The notes beneath the pieces were generated by a model. The model was not told the origin of the DNA, searched no databases, and worked only from the letters and a program-made list of their open reading frames with translations. Shown one piece after another: positions 1 to 10,158 of a DNA stretch of 64,000 bases. The first letter of the stretch is position 1; each line of letters begins with the position of its first letter. The stretch covers positions 37,774 through 101,773 of the forward strand of contig JAHFCF010000010.1 of assembly GCA_023249645.1 (NCBI GenBank), in the 5' to 3' direction. Source of the DNA: Elusimicrobiota bacterium (GTDB lineage Bacteria > Elusimicrobiota > Elusimicrobia > UBA1565 > UBA9628). Position numbers and translations under genes: made by a program.

Positions 1-70
1 TTTTCAGCGCTATCCGAGAATTGATAGACCCACCTGTGCCGCCTCGCCGCAGGATTGGATTTGTGACTGA

Positions 71-1090
71 CTAACGGGTCTGAGTCACTTTCTTGAGGCC
101 CTGGGGATGGTCGGGGTCGAGACCCTTCTCCATGGCCAAGGCGAGCGCCGCGAGCTTGAGTTCTACGTCCAGAAGGAGCGCATTGATCGGCGGCTTGCCC
201 GCGGATGGCGCGAGGACGAAGAGGGGGGCTCCGCGCCGGCGCAAGGCCCGGCGGACCTGAGCGAGATCTTCCGGCAGCGTGCGCGAGGGCGAGAGCAGCA
301 AGACAAGGTCCTTGGGACCGTAGGCGGCGATGGGACCGTGCAGGAAATCAGCCGCTGAATGGGCCAGGGCGTGGACTGCGGCCATCTCGCGGAACTTCAA
401 GGCCGCGTCCTTGGCGATGGCGTAGAACGGTCCGCGAGCCACGAAAGCCAGGATCGGCGCGCGTTTGAGACGGGACCACACCGGGGCGAAGCGTCCCGAG
501 GGGGGGAATTTCTCCGGCTGGTCCAAATAGCGCTCCAGAAGGTTGGGAAACTCGACGAGCTCGGAGCTTTTGGGCCAGCCGCACCACAGATGCGAGGTCC
601 ACAGGGCCAGCCAGAGGTCCAGGATGAAGGTCTTGGTCGCCGCCACGCCGCCTTCGCGCGAGCCCGAGAGGATGATATGTTTGTGCGCCGCGGCGGCCAG
701 GGGGTTGTTGAGCGGGTCGGGCTCGTTGGTCACGGCCACGCCCCGGGCTCCCCACCCCACGAGGCGCTTGAGGCATTCGACGACGTCCGCGCTGCGGCCG
801 GACTGCGAGAAGGCCCAGACGACCTCTCCCTGGAAGTTCAAGGGGCGCTGGGCCTCGAAGATCGCGTGCGGGTGGATGAATTCGGCGCGCACGCCCGCGT
901 GGGTCTCCCAGATGTATTTGGCGAAGAGCGTGGCGTTGTCCGAGGAGCCCCGGCCGACCAGATGGACGCAGTCCCGCGCGGACTTGAGCGCGCAGCCGGC
1001 CAGGCGCTGAGGGGCTCTCTGGGAAAAAAGGCGGAGAAGAGCGGGGATCTCCTGGATGTCTTGCCAAGTCAGGGTCTTACGCATGAGCAT
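71..1090 (-). CDS. SIS-domain sugar isomerase (GlmS/AgaS isomerase-domain-like)
   Basis: ORF 339 aa; VGRGSSDNATLFAKYIWE, FSQSGRSADVVE and SGSREGGVAATKTFILDL are typical SIS-domain motifs; TATAAT at 1097-1102 upstream. Confidence 0.85.
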   Translation of the reverse strand: MLMRKTLTWQDIQEIPALLRLFSQRAPQRLAGCALKSARDCVHLVGRGSSDNATLFAKYIWETHAGVRAEFIHPHAIFEAQRPLNFQGEVVWAFSQSGRSADVVECLKRLVGWGARGVAVTNEPDPLNNPLAAAAHKHIILSGSREGGVAATKTFILDLWLALWTSHLWCGWPKSSELVEFPNLLERYLDQPEKFPPSGRFAPVWSRLKRAPILAFVARGPFYAIAKDAALKFREMAAVHALAHSAADFLHGPIAAYGPKDLVLLLSPSRTLPEDLAQVRRALRRRGAPLFVLAPSAGKPPINALLLDVELKLAALALAMEKGLDPDHPQGLKKVTQTR

Positions 1091-1209
1091 GGAACTATTA
1101 TACAGTGTTTTAGGATGACGGCCAGGGATTTGAGGACATTGGCGCTGGCCGCTGTCCGTTCGACGCTAGCAAGATCCCGGGGATATGGCGCTGAGCGGTA
1201 AAATGGATT

Positions 1210-2466
1210 TCACGATTTTCGATCTGCACGGGCGCTGAAAATGGCCGCCAGGCCTTGCGCCGCCGCGACCGCCCAGAAGATGGGAGCCAGGTGCGGGCCG
1301 ACCAAGACGCTGGCCAGCAGCGTGACGCCGGCGGAAACGCCGAGATGAAAAGAAGATGCGAGGGCATTCCAAGCGGGTTCATGATGTTCAGCGATCCATC
1401 GTTGACTGTATTGGCGGATTTCCTCAAACTGGCGGTCCGTGGAACGGAGGAAATCGAGGGTTTCCTGGAACGCCGCCTTGACGCCTTTCTTTTTTCCTGT
1501 GGAAAAAGCCTGATAACCCTGCTGCAACCCTGAATATAAGGCCAAAATCGGCGTGCGAAGCGTTATCCCGACCAACACGACGACTGGGTATCCCAGAAGC
1601 CAGAGGACTTCCCACCACTTCGCCGTCCCATTGGCTGTGGTCATGATGAGGACTCTCGATGTGCCGGACATGCCTATGGGAATAACTTTGTAGACCAGGA
1701 GGGTCAGACCGATCGCCGAAGTCGTGGCGGAAACAAGAGCGGCAAGGGACCCTCGGAAATTCCGATAGCCCATGTGATTTCCCGCTGGGATGCCGGCAAT
1801 CATTTTGACGCTGTCTTTTCTGGCGGATTCCTTGGGGGCAGGTCCTTGAGATTTCTCAAGGGCTCTGAAGATTTTAGGTTGGCCGGCAGCGCTGGCGGCA
1901 ATCCTTACGCCATCTTGCTCAGGAGTGATCCCCAATTCGGCAACGACGTTTTTCGCCCCTTGCATGAGCGCTCGTTGGACAGCCTCTGTGTGATTCACCT
2001 GTAAGGCAATAAGCCCCAGGTTGGCCCAGCTTCTCATCTTTGCGATATCTGACGCTTTGTCCTCAGGCATCAGCGTGTCAGGGTGCTGCCTCCAGTCTTG
2101 GATCATGGATGAAATGGCTGCGGCGACGGCGCCATGTTGTTTCTCCGGGGTTTCAGCGAGAGCGAGGAAGCTCTTCTCATCGATTTTTGCTTTTGTCAGG
2201 TACTCGCTCATTTCGTCTAAGAGGACAAATTCCATCGCTGGCATGCCCCGGTTTCTTACAGAAAATCCGCTGAAGTCCTTGTTGTCCAGGGATTGAAAGT
2301 AGTCGGCAAGGACGGCAACGCTGACAGGCCCTTCTCGTCCGGGAACGCCCCTGGCGACCGGGACGATTGAGGCATTCATGGCCAAAGCCGGGGTCGCTTG
2401 GAACCCAAAGCTGATGAGGATAAAGGCAAGAGGCGTGAGTGAAATGGACAATTTCTTAATGTTCAT
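1210..2466 (-). CDS. Hypothetical exported/membrane protein with N-terminal signal peptide and hydrophobic segments
   Basis: MNIKKLSISLTPLAFILISFGFQATPALA signal peptide; hydrophobic stretches; preceded by tri-box array. Confidence 0.6.
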   Translation of the reverse strand: MNIKKLSISLTPLAFILISFGFQATPALAMNASIVPVARGVPGREGPVSVAVLADYFQSLDNKDFSGFSVRNRGMPAMEFVLLDEMSEYLTKAKIDEKSFLALAETPEKQHGAVAAAISSMIQDWRQHPDTLMPEDKASDIAKMRSWANLGLIALQVNHTEAVQRALMQGAKNVVAELGITPEQDGVRIAASAAGQPKIFRALEKSQGPAPKESARKDSVKMIAGIPAGNHMGYRNFRGSLAALVSATTSAIGLTLLVYKVIPIGMSGTSRVLIMTTANGTAKWWEVLWLLGYPVVVLVGITLRTPILALYSGLQQGYQAFSTGKKKGVKAAFQETLDFLRSTDRQFEEIRQYSQRWIAEHHEPAWNALASSFHLGVSAGVTLLASVLVGPHLAPIFWAVAAAQGLAAIFSARADRKS

Positions 2467-2504
2467 CTACTCTAGAGTCTAGCAACTCCCGGATTTTTAA
2501 AGAT

Positions 2505-2566
2505 AGGTCTTTAGGGTCAAAAAGCAGCGGCAAAAGACCTAGAACTTTTTAGGCCCTTTGGGCCTT
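2505..2566 (-). promoter_or_regulatory. Tri-box promoter array, site A
   Basis: Gene-sense boxes AAGGCCCAAAGGGCCT / TAGGTCTTTTGCCGC / TGACCCTAAAGACCT; 23 bp gap to TAGACT (2476-2481). Confidence 0.55.
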
Positions 2567-2594
2567 ACGATGGCCTGCGCCAGCTTTTCGCCCG

Positions 2595-3164
2595 TTACTT
2601 CTGGGCCAGGCCGAAGAGCTTGGCGTCGAGAAAGATGAGGAGTTCGAAGTGAGAGGAGAAGGTGGGCGTCTTGAAGCGCGCGTAGGCGGTCCAGGAGATC
2701 TTGCTCTGGGCCGCATGTTTTTCTTGAGCGAGCCGCGCGATCTCCTTCTGAGAGCCCCGGAGGGATTGCGGCGCGGACAGGATCAGGGCCTGGGATCCGG
2801 CGGCGGCCAGGACCTCGGCGATCGCGTTGACGATGATGGCGGAGACCTCGGCGAGGACCTTGGACTCGCGCTCGGCCAGCGCGTCCACGGGATCCGCGCC
2901 CGCGAGCGTGAAGCGGTTGGCGATCAGAAACCCGCTCTTGGGCGGGAAGATCACGACGAAGCCGGCGCCCGGGGCCGAGAGGAAGGTCCCGAAATGATCC
3001 TCCCCGGCTGCGGGCGCGAGCTCAGCGAAGGACTCTCTGGAGCCCGGGAGCAGAGAGAGCGTGTCGAGTTCCCAGGTGGAGAAGGAGAGCTTGCCCAGGC
3101 GTCCGGCGCATTTCGCCGCGCCGTTTTGAAGGAGTTTGAGGAGGGTTTGAGGCGCCTGATTCAT
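2595..3164 (-). CDS. CheC/CheX-like chemotaxis phosphatase family protein
   Basis: 189 aa; ESKVLAEVSAIIVNAIAEVLA resembles the CheC/CheX helix; start overlaps the stop of a CheY-like gene. Confidence 0.5.
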   Translation of the reverse strand: MNQAPQTLLKLLQNGAAKCAGRLGKLSFSTWELDTLSLLPGSRESFAELAPAAGEDHFGTFLSAPGAGFVVIFPPKSGFLIANRFTLAGADPVDALAERESKVLAEVSAIIVNAIAEVLAAAGSQALILSAPQSLRGSQKEIARLAQEKHAAQSKISWTAYARFKTPTFSSHFELLIFLDAKLFGLAQK

Positions 3165-3514
3165 GAGGCGCCGAGGGCCTTGATCAGATCCTCTTGGGTG
3201 AAAGGCTTGGGGACGTAGCCGGCGCCCGCCGCGGTGATCTCGTCGATCACCTTGGTCTGGGAGTTGCCCGAGATCACGACGATCTTGGCCTTGGGGTCGA
3301 ATTGGCGCAGGGCCTTGAGGATGGTCAGGCCGTCCTCGCTGGCCAAAGAGAGGTCGAGCGTGACCACGTCGGGCTTGTGCGTCTTGTAGGCCGCCAGGAC
3401 CTGGGCTAGGTTCTCCGCCTCGGCGACGACCTGGTGCCCGTTCTCGCGGACCATCTCCGTGATGAGGATGCGGGAGACAGGGCTGTCGTCCACGACCAGG
3501 ATGCGCAAAGCCAT
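3161..3514 (-). CDS. CheY-like response regulator receiver
   Basis: ILVVDDSPVSRILI, PDVVTLDLSL, KIVVISG, YVPKPF receiver signature; TATAAT-N6-ATG upstream. Confidence 0.9.
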   Translation of the reverse strand: MALRILVVDDSPVSRILITEMVRENGHQVVAEAENLAQVLAAYKTHKPDVVTLDLSLASEDGLTILKALRQFDPKAKIVVISGNSQTKVIDEITAAGAGYVPKPFTQEDLIKALGAS

Positions 3515-3545
3515 GATGTCATTATATAGGAGCGAGGACGGGCTG

Positions 3546-4880
3546 TCAAATGGAAAAAAGCCGTCGCGCGGTCAACTGAGACTCGCGACAGCAGTCGTTG
3601 AGGGAGACGCCGCGGTAGGCGTTGCTGTTGAGGCGCAATCCCGGATAGGCCGCCAGGCGTTTTTCCAGACGCTCGAGAAGCCGGCTGTGGCCCACGAGAT
3701 ACTGGGGGATGCCCCGCTCCTGGAAGAACACGCGCGAGAGCTCCGGCTCGGCTGATAGGCCCATGGTGATCTTCAATTCTTCTCTGACCAGGGCCACGAG
3801 TTCTTTTTCCCGCAGTCGGGCCAACTCCGGCTGGCGCGCGCCGCCCACCATCACGCGGATGAGGGCCTTGCCTTGAGGCGAGCGGCCCGGGAACACGCTC
3901 GAATCCCAGAGAGCGCCGAGGATGCGGCGGCCTTCCTGGCGCGGGACCAGGAAGCCGAAGCCGTCGAGAGGCCGCTGGAAAGCGTTTGCGTCAAAACCCA
4001 GGGCCACGACCGCGATGGGGGCATAGGGGATGCGGTCGAGATCCTCCGCCAGTCCGGCGTCCAGACCTCTCAGCATGCGGCCGGCCGCATGGGCCGGCGC
4101 GGCCACGACCACGGAGTCGAAGGCCTCTCCCTGGATCGCGTAGCGTCCTTCCCGGCGCTCGATGGTTTCCACCCGCGTATTCAGCCGCAGATTTCCGGAG
4201 AGGCGGGCGGCGAGGACCTCGATGAGGGCTTGGACGCCGGTGTCAAAAGATGTCAGCGCGCCGCCCGGAGCGGCTGAGACCTCCGGCTTCTTTTTTCTCA
4301 GAGCGAAGAGGGCTTTGACGAGTCCTCCGTAGAGGGTTTCGAGCTCGCGGATGCGCGGAAAGCAGGATTGAAGCGAGAGCTCGTCGGCATTGCCCGCGAA
4401 GACTCCGGCGGCCATGGGCTCGATGAGCTTTTGCATGGCCTCTTTGCCCAAGCGGCGGCTGGCGAACTCGGCCACGGATTCATCGCGGCCTGGGGGCGCG
4501 GCTGGGGCGAACGGCTCGGCCAAGACCCTCAGGCGGCCCGGCAGGGAGAGCAGGTCCGAGAGGAAGAACTCCAGTGGCTTTTCCGGCAGGCGGTGCAGGC
4601 GGCCGGCTGAAAAAACATAGCGTTTGCGGGCCGAGTCCGAGGACCGGAGCAGACGCTCTTCGCAGCCCAGATCGCGCACGAGCTCGAGCGTGTAGGGTTT
4701 GTTGGTCAGGAAACCGTTGGGTCCCCATTCCATGACATAGCCCTGCTCGCGGGACGACCGCATGGTCCCGCCTGGCTCGTCTTGCGATTCGAAGATGACG
4801 CAATCTGCCGCGTCACGCATGTAATACGCTGTGGTCAGGCCGGATATCCCCGCGCCGATGATCGCGACTTTTGGTTTCAT
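3546..4880 (-). CDS. hemY: Protoporphyrinogen/coproporphyrinogen oxidase (HemY/CgoX type)
   Basis: VAIIGAGISGLTTAYYMRD FAD motif; EWGPNGFLTNKP; adjacent to hemH/hemE. Confidence 0.85.
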   Translation of the reverse strand: MKPKVAIIGAGISGLTTAYYMRDAADCVIFESQDEPGGTMRSSREQGYVMEWGPNGFLTNKPYTLELVRDLGCEERLLRSSDSARKRYVFSAGRLHRLPEKPLEFFLSDLLSLPGRLRVLAEPFAPAAPPGRDESVAEFASRRLGKEAMQKLIEPMAAGVFAGNADELSLQSCFPRIRELETLYGGLVKALFALRKKKPEVSAAPGGALTSFDTGVQALIEVLAARLSGNLRLNTRVETIERREGRYAIQGEAFDSVVVAAPAHAAGRMLRGLDAGLAEDLDRIPYAPIAVVALGFDANAFQRPLDGFGFLVPRQEGRRILGALWDSSVFPGRSPQGKALIRVMVGGARQPELARLREKELVALVREELKITMGLSAEPELSRVFFQERGIPQYLVGHSRLLERLEKRLAAYPGLRLNSNAYRGVSLNDCCRESQLTARRLFSI

Positions 4881-4903
4881 GCGTTCGTGTAGAGTGCGTG
4901 CTC

Positions 4904-5034
4904 AAGATGGCGACTTCGGAATAAATTTATCTTGGAAATATAATTATTTTTCATATTTTTACTGTCAGCGCTGACAGTAAAATAAAAAAAGATATTGTAA
5001 AATAAGCATAATTTTAAAACAAGGTCGCCATTCT
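4904..5034. repeat. Inverted-repeat (MITE-like) element copy 1 with central 26-bp perfect palindrome
   Basis: GATGGCGAC at left, GTCGCCAT at right, TTTTACTGTCAGCGCTGACAGTAAAA at 4957-4982, arms symmetric about the centre to within 1 bp. Confidence 0.7.
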
Positions 5035-5052
5035 CTAAAGCATGGCACCACT

Positions 5053-5991
5053 TCATTGGCTGATCCTTGTCATGACCAGATCCTTCAGCGCTGCGATGAA
5101 AGCCGGCGAATCATTGAGCGACGGCACGCGCAGGAAGGTCGTGATGCCCTCGGCCAGGGCTTGGCGCTTCAAGACGATGTCGAGATCGTACAAGGTCTCG
5201 GAATGGTCGCTGACGAAGCTCAAGGGCACGACCACCAGGTTCTTGACTCCGGCGCGGGCCAGGCGCCGGACTTCCTCGGCGATGTCCGGCTTGAGCCAGG
5301 TGCCGCGGCCGGTCCGACTCTGGAAAGCGAGGGAGTGCGGCAGGCCGGGGAGCGCACAAGAAAGAGCCTTTTGCGTGGCTTGGATCTCCTGGAGATAGGG
5401 ATCGCCGGCTGAGAGGAAGGCCTCGGGCACGCTGTGGGCGCTCAGAAGCATGTGGGTCTTTCCTGCCGATGAGGGGGGCAGCACCCGAGAGATCTGCTCC
5501 ACGAGCGCGGCGATGTAGCCGGCATGATCGGGCCATGAGGGGATCTCTTGGATCGGGAGGCGCAGGTGTTGGCGCAGGTCAACGAGGCTGGAGCCCGTGG
5601 TGGCGCGGCAGTATTGGGGATAGAGGGGCAGGGCCACGGCCAGATCCAACTGGTCTTCCTGCATGCAGCGCGCGGCATCCTGCGCTGAAGGCGGACCATA
5701 GCGCATGGCCATGTAGACCTTGAAATCCCCGCAAGGCCGCAGGGCGTCTTCAAGAGCCGCTCTCTGCAGCTCGGTCAGGCGCCTCAAGGGCGAGCCATGG
5801 ATCTGCGTCAGACGGCGCTTGAGCCGGCCCTGGCACAGGCAGGAGAGGGTCCAGGCGAAGGCCGGCTGAAGGGCCGCGACCGGCACCGGCACGAGCGCCG
5901 GGTCATTGAGAAGCTCTTTGAGGAAGGGGCGGACCTGGTCGAGGGTTTCCGGCTCGCCCATGGTCAAGAGGACCACTCCCACGCGGGCCAT
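5053..5991 (-). CDS. hemH: Ferrochelatase (possibly coproporphyrin ferrochelatase)
   Basis: VGVVLLTMGEPETLDQVRPFLKELLND; LLSAHSVPEAF; LVVVPLSFVSDHSETLYDLD. Confidence 0.9.
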   Translation of the reverse strand: MARVGVVLLTMGEPETLDQVRPFLKELLNDPALVPVPVAALQPAFAWTLSCLCQGRLKRRLTQIHGSPLRRLTELQRAALEDALRPCGDFKVYMAMRYGPPSAQDAARCMQEDQLDLAVALPLYPQYCRATTGSSLVDLRQHLRLPIQEIPSWPDHAGYIAALVEQISRVLPPSSAGKTHMLLSAHSVPEAFLSAGDPYLQEIQATQKALSCALPGLPHSLAFQSRTGRGTWLKPDIAEEVRRLARAGVKNLVVVPLSFVSDHSETLYDLDIVLKRQALAEGITTFLRVPSLNDSPAFIAALKDLVMTRISQ

Positions 5992-5993
5992 GG

Positions 5994-7022
5994 TCAGCTC
6001 TTTTTGCCCCAGCGGTGGACGGTCTCCACCAGGGCGGCCGCGATCTGCGGATCGGTCTGTGGCAGGATGCCGTGGCCGAGGTTGAAGATGTGCCCGGAGG
6101 CCGCCTGGCCTTGCGACAGGACTTTTTTTGCGGCAGCCTCGACCGCGCTCATGGACTTGAGCAGGATCTCTGGATCCAGGTTCCCTTGCAGGGTAAAATC
6201 AGGTCCCGCGATCTTGGCCGCCTCCTCCAGGGTCACGGTCGAGTCGATGGAGAGGACTTCGATGGGGAGCCGACGCAGGCAGGGCAAGAGCTTGGCTCCA
6301 TCCTTGGCGAAATGGATGCGCGGGATCTTTCGCGCCTTGAGGAAAGAAGCCGCTCGAATGGTATAAGGCAGCACCTGGGCCTCGTACTGAGCGGGCGTGA
6401 GGATGCCGGCCCAGGTGTCGAAGAACTGGAAAGCCTGGGCCCCGGCTTGGATCTGCGCGTCCGCGTAGGCGACGGTCGCCTCCAGGAGCTTTTCCATGAG
6501 CGCGGCGTAGAGCGGGGGCTTCTCTCGCATCAGGGAGCGGATCTTGCTGAAATCCTGCGAGCGGCCTCCTTCCACGATGTAGACGGCCAGCGTGAAGGGT
6601 AGGCCGCAGAAGCCGACGAGGGGGACGTCCAGCTGGCGCCGCAAAAGAGCGATCGCGTCCAGGACGAACCTGAGATCCTTCGGCGGATCGGGCACGCGCA
6701 AGGAACGGACGTCCGCGAGGTCCTGGATCGGATGGCCCAGGATCGGGCCTTGACCCTCCGAGAATCTCAGGGGCACGCCCATGGCCTCGACCGGGATCAG
6801 GATGTCCGAGAAGAGGATGGCCGCGTCCACGCCGAGTCTGGCCACCGGCTGCAGGGTCACTTGAGCGGCCAGTTCCGGGTTCTTGCAGACTTCCAAGAAG
6901 CTGTGCCGGCTGCGGACCTCGCGATATTCCGGCAGATAGCGTCCCGCCTGGCGCATGAACCAGACCGGGACCGTGTCCGTCGGTTCCCGGCGGCAGGCTT
7001 TCAGGAATCGATCGTTAGTCAT
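5994..7022 (-). CDS. hemE: Uroporphyrinogen decarboxylase
   Basis: [33 protein letters not shown]; start overlaps upstream stop (ATGA). Confidence 0.95.
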   Translation of the reverse strand: MTNDRFLKACRREPTDTVPVWFMRQAGRYLPEYREVRSRHSFLEVCKNPELAAQVTLQPVARLGVDAAILFSDILIPVEAMGVPLRFSEGQGPILGHPIQDLADVRSLRVPDPPKDLRFVLDAIALLRRQLDVPLVGFCGLPFTLAVYIVEGGRSQDFSKIRSLMREKPPLYAALMEKLLEATVAYADAQIQAGAQAFQFFDTWAGILTPAQYEAQVLPYTIRAASFLKARKIPRIHFAKDGAKLLPCLRRLPIEVLSIDSTVTLEEAAKIAGPDFTLQGNLDPEILLKSMSAVEAAAKKVLSQGQAASGHIFNLGHGILPQTDPQIAAALVETVHRWGKKS

Positions 7023-8047
7023 GGTCGGTGGTCGCAGACAGGGTCCTCGGTGAGAAGGTCATCGGTCGCCAGCCAGGCCCTGGCCCGGCAGCCGCCGCAG
7101 ATGTCGAGATGTTCGCAGGCCCCGCAGCGGCCCTTGTAGGTCTTGAAGTCCCGCAGGGAGTGGAAGAGCTTGGACTCGGTCCAGATCTTCCGGAAGGATT
7201 CCTTTTTGACGTTGCCGGCGGAGAGGGGGAAATAGGAGCAGGGATGGACGTCTCCTTGGTGGTTGATGAAGGCGATGCTCTGGCCGCACACGCAGCCCTT
7301 GGACCCTCCGGGAGAGAAGCTCAGGGAGCGCCGCTCGATGCCGCTCTGCGCCGCGAGGCGGTAGTATTGCGGGGCGCAGATGGGCCGCATGAGCATCCGG
7401 GATTCCTCTTTTTCTGTCCGGAGGTGCCACTCGAGGATCTTCTTATAATCCTCCGGGCTGATGAGCTCGTCCGCGATCTGGCGGCCGCGGCCCGTGGGCA
7501 CGACCATGAAGAGATACCAGGCCTTGGCGCCCAGGGACTGGGCCAGGCGATAGACGGCCGGGATGTCCGCCTGGTTGCGCTTGGTGAAGGAGGAGTTGAT
7601 GATGAACTCGATGCCGCGTCGGCGGAAGATCTCCGCTGCCTTCATGGTGCCGGCGAAGGCGCCAGCTTGTCGCCGGAAATCGTCGTGGACCTGGGCCGTG
7701 GCCCCATCCAGGGAGAGCGAGACGATGGAGATCCCGCTTTCCTGGATGCGGCCGCAGATCTCGTCCGTGATGAAGGTGCCGTTGGTCGCCATGGCCATGC
7801 GCAGGCCCAGGTCGGCGCCGAAGCGCGCGAGCTCGAAGATGTCGGGCCTCAGAAGAGGCTCGCCGCCGGAGAGCACGAGCACGGGCTTGCAGAAAGAGGC
7901 GATGTCCTTGAGGAGCGCCTGGGCTTGAGCTGTGGTGAAGTCAGTGACAGAGCCTTTACCGGCGCTGGCGCGGCAATGCACGCAGCTGAGGTTGCAGCGT
8001 CCGGTCGCTTCCCAGGCGATCCATTTGGGAAGGAATTCCTTCTTCAT
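7019..8047 (-). CDS. ahbD: Radical SAM/SPASM protein, AhbD-like heme synthase
   Basis: [17 protein letters not shown] radical SAM motif; [15 protein letters not shown]-terminal SPASM Cys ([17 protein letters not shown]); [15 protein letters not shown] and NSSFTKRNQ segments match the AhbD pattern as I recall it; within a hem cluster. Confidence 0.75.
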   Translation of the reverse strand: MKKEFLPKWIAWEATGRCNLSCVHCRASAGKGSVTDFTTAQAQALLKDIASFCKPVLVLSGGEPLLRPDIFELARFGADLGLRMAMATNGTFITDEICGRIQESGISIVSLSLDGATAQVHDDFRRQAGAFAGTMKAAEIFRRRGIEFIINSSFTKRNQADIPAVYRLAQSLGAKAWYLFMVVPTGRGRQIADELISPEDYKKILEWHLRTEKEESRMLMRPICAPQYYRLAAQSGIERRSLSFSPGGSKGCVCGQSIAFINHQGDVHPCSYFPLSAGNVKKESFRKIWTESKLFHSLRDFKTYKGRCGACEHLDICGGCRARAWLATDDLLTEDPVCDHRP

Positions 8048-10107
8048 CAGGGCTTCTTGGGGGCCGCGGTCGCCAGGCCGATGTTCTTGAGGAAGGCCTC
8101 GGGATTGGGCTCGCGGCCCAGAAAGGCCCTCAAGGACCTGGCTTCGTCGCGGGCGGAGCCTTTTTCAAGGATCTCCTTGCGCAATTCTCGGCCGACCTGA
8201 GGGCTCAGGAGGCCCTCCTTCTCGAAGCGGGAGAAGGCGTCACAGGCATAGACCTCGCTCCAGAGGTAGCCGTAGTAGCCCGCGTCATAGCCCATGAGGT
8301 GCCCGAAGCTCGACTCGGGCACGGTCCCATCGGTCATGGGGATGAGCGTGATGTCCTTCATCAGCCGGGCATAGAGCGCGGTCGTGTCCATGGCCGAGCT
8401 CGAGGTGTGCAGGGCCATGTCGTAAGCGGCGAAGAAGTCCTGGCGCAGATACTCCAGGCCCGAGGCGGCGTTCTTGGCCGCGATAAGCTTTTGGATCATC
8501 TCACGCGGTATTTTTTTGGAGCGGTCCTGGGCGAAGCCTGAGACGCGGCCCAAGACCTCGTCTTTCCAAACCCAGTTCTGGAACATCTGGGAGGGCATCT
8601 CCACGAAATCGCGCGCGACCGACGTGCCGGAGAAGCGCTGGTACTTGGCGCGGGTGAGGAGCTGGTGCATGACATGGCCGAACTCGTGGAAGAGGGTCTC
8701 GACCTCGGCGTGGGGCAGAAGCGAGGCTCGCTCGGGCGCGGGCTTGTCGAAGTTGGCCACGATGGCGGCCACGGGCTTCTGGTAGGAGCCGTCCGGAAGT
8801 TCCCGGCCTTCGATGAGCGGGAAGGCCCCCGCGTGCTTGAACTTGCCCTCGCGCGGGTAGAGGTCCATGAAGAAGCGGCCGATGTACACGCCGGTGCGGC
8901 CGTCCTCGACTTCGAAGATCTTGACAGAAGGGTCCCAGGAGGCAGGCTGGGTGGCGGTCACATCGGTGAATCGGAGGCCCAGGACTTCCTGGTAGATCTT
9001 GAGCATCTCGCCGACGACCAGATCGGTCGGGAAATACTCCTTGATCTTCTCCTCATCCACGCCGTATCTGGTCTTGAGGAGTTGATTGCGGTAATAGCGC
9101 CAGTCCCAGGCGTGGATGACGCCGTCGGATCTCGGCCCTTCCTCCTTCTTTTTAAGCTCGACGAAGGCCTTGAGCTCGGGTTTGGCCTTCACCACGAGCT
9201 TCTCGCGCAGGCTGGAGAGGAATTTATCGACGGTCTGAGGGTCCTGGGCCATCTGCTCGTCCAGAACGAATTCGGCGTGGTCCTTGTAGCCCAGAAGCTT
9301 GGCCGCCTCGTCTCGGAAGCGAAGGATGTCGGCTAGGCGTTTTTTGTTTTCCTGGCCGCCGCGGGAGTCGAACTTGGTCTCCAGGATGCGCCGAGCCTCG
9401 GGATCCTGGGCGTTCTCCATGAAGGGAAAGTAGTCCGGATAGTCCAGGGTGACCTTGTAGGAGCCGTCCGGCTGGGCCGTGCGCTTCTTCATGTCCGGCG
9501 GCACGCCCTTCATCTGGGCCTCGGGGAAGACGGCGAAGTCCTTGGACTCCGAGATCCGCTGGCTGAATTCATTGGAGAGCTCGACGATGCGCTTGCGCAG
9601 GCCCTTGAGCTGCTCGCGCTGGATCTGCGGCAGGGCCAGGCCGCTGCGCCTGAAGTCCAGCAGGGTCTTCTCCATGAGGCGCGCGTCCTCGCCGCTCAAA
9701 AGCTCTCCGCGGTTGGCCGCGGCCTTGAGGATTTTGTAGAGATCCTCGCGCGAGAAGACGTCCACGGCGTATTTGGAGATGGCCGTGTCGCAGGCCAGGG
9801 CCTGCTCGCGCACGGCCTTGTCGGCGGCGACCTGGGCGAGGAAGCTGGGCACCGAGGTCTCGTCTTGCAGATCCGAGAGGATGTCCGAGAAGGGGACGAA
9901 GGTGTTGTGGAAGGCGGGTTCAGAGACCGCGGCCACGGCTTGGAGGCGCTCCTCGGCGCGGGTCTGGGCCGCGCGGCAGAGGCTCTGGATGCGGTCCACG
10001 CTCAAGTTGAAGTCGAGGGGGTTGGCGGCCTGGCTGTAGCCGGGAAGAGATGCTTGGGCGCGGACGGCGAGGAGCGCGGAAAAAAACACTATCGAGAGAT
10101 ATCTCAT
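8047..10107 (-). CDS. M3 family (thimet/oligopeptidase F-like) zinc metallopeptidase, exported
   Basis: HEFGHVMH zinc motif; N-terminal signal peptide [19 protein letters not shown]. Confidence 0.9.
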   Translation of the reverse strand: MRYLSIVFFSALLAVRAQASLPGYSQAANPLDFNLSVDRIQSLCRAAQTRAEERLQAVAAVSEPAFHNTFVPFSDILSDLQDETSVPSFLAQVAADKAVREQALACDTAISKYAVDVFSREDLYKILKAAANRGELLSGEDARLMEKTLLDFRRSGLALPQIQREQLKGLRKRIVELSNEFSQRISESKDFAVFPEAQMKGVPPDMKKRTAQPDGSYKVTLDYPDYFPFMENAQDPEARRILETKFDSRGGQENKKRLADILRFRDEAAKLLGYKDHAEFVLDEQMAQDPQTVDKFLSSLREKLVVKAKPELKAFVELKKKEEGPRSDGVIHAWDWRYYRNQLLKTRYGVDEEKIKEYFPTDLVVGEMLKIYQEVLGLRFTDVTATQPASWDPSVKIFEVEDGRTGVYIGRFFMDLYPREGKFKHAGAFPLIEGRELPDGSYQKPVAAIVANFDKPAPERASLLPHAEVETLFHEFGHVMHQLLTRAKYQRFSGTSVARDFVEMPSQMFQNWVWKDEVLGRVSGFAQDRSKKIPREMIQKLIAAKNAASGLEYLRQDFFAAYDMALHTSSSAMDTTALYARLMKDITLIPMTDGTVPESSFGHLMGYDAGYYGYLWSEVYACDAFSRFEKEGLLSPQVGRELRKEILEKGSARDEARSLRAFLGREPNPEAFLKNIGLATAAPKKP

Positions 10108-10158
10108 GAATAGATTCTGCCATTAAAGACAGGGGGCTTCAAGGGAGTCGGCTGGGCC

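Noticed and set aside
4957-4982. Central palindrome of element copy 1 as a Rho-independent terminator
   Set aside because: T runs precede and A runs follow the stem on either strand, the opposite of an intrinsic terminator; same for copy 2.
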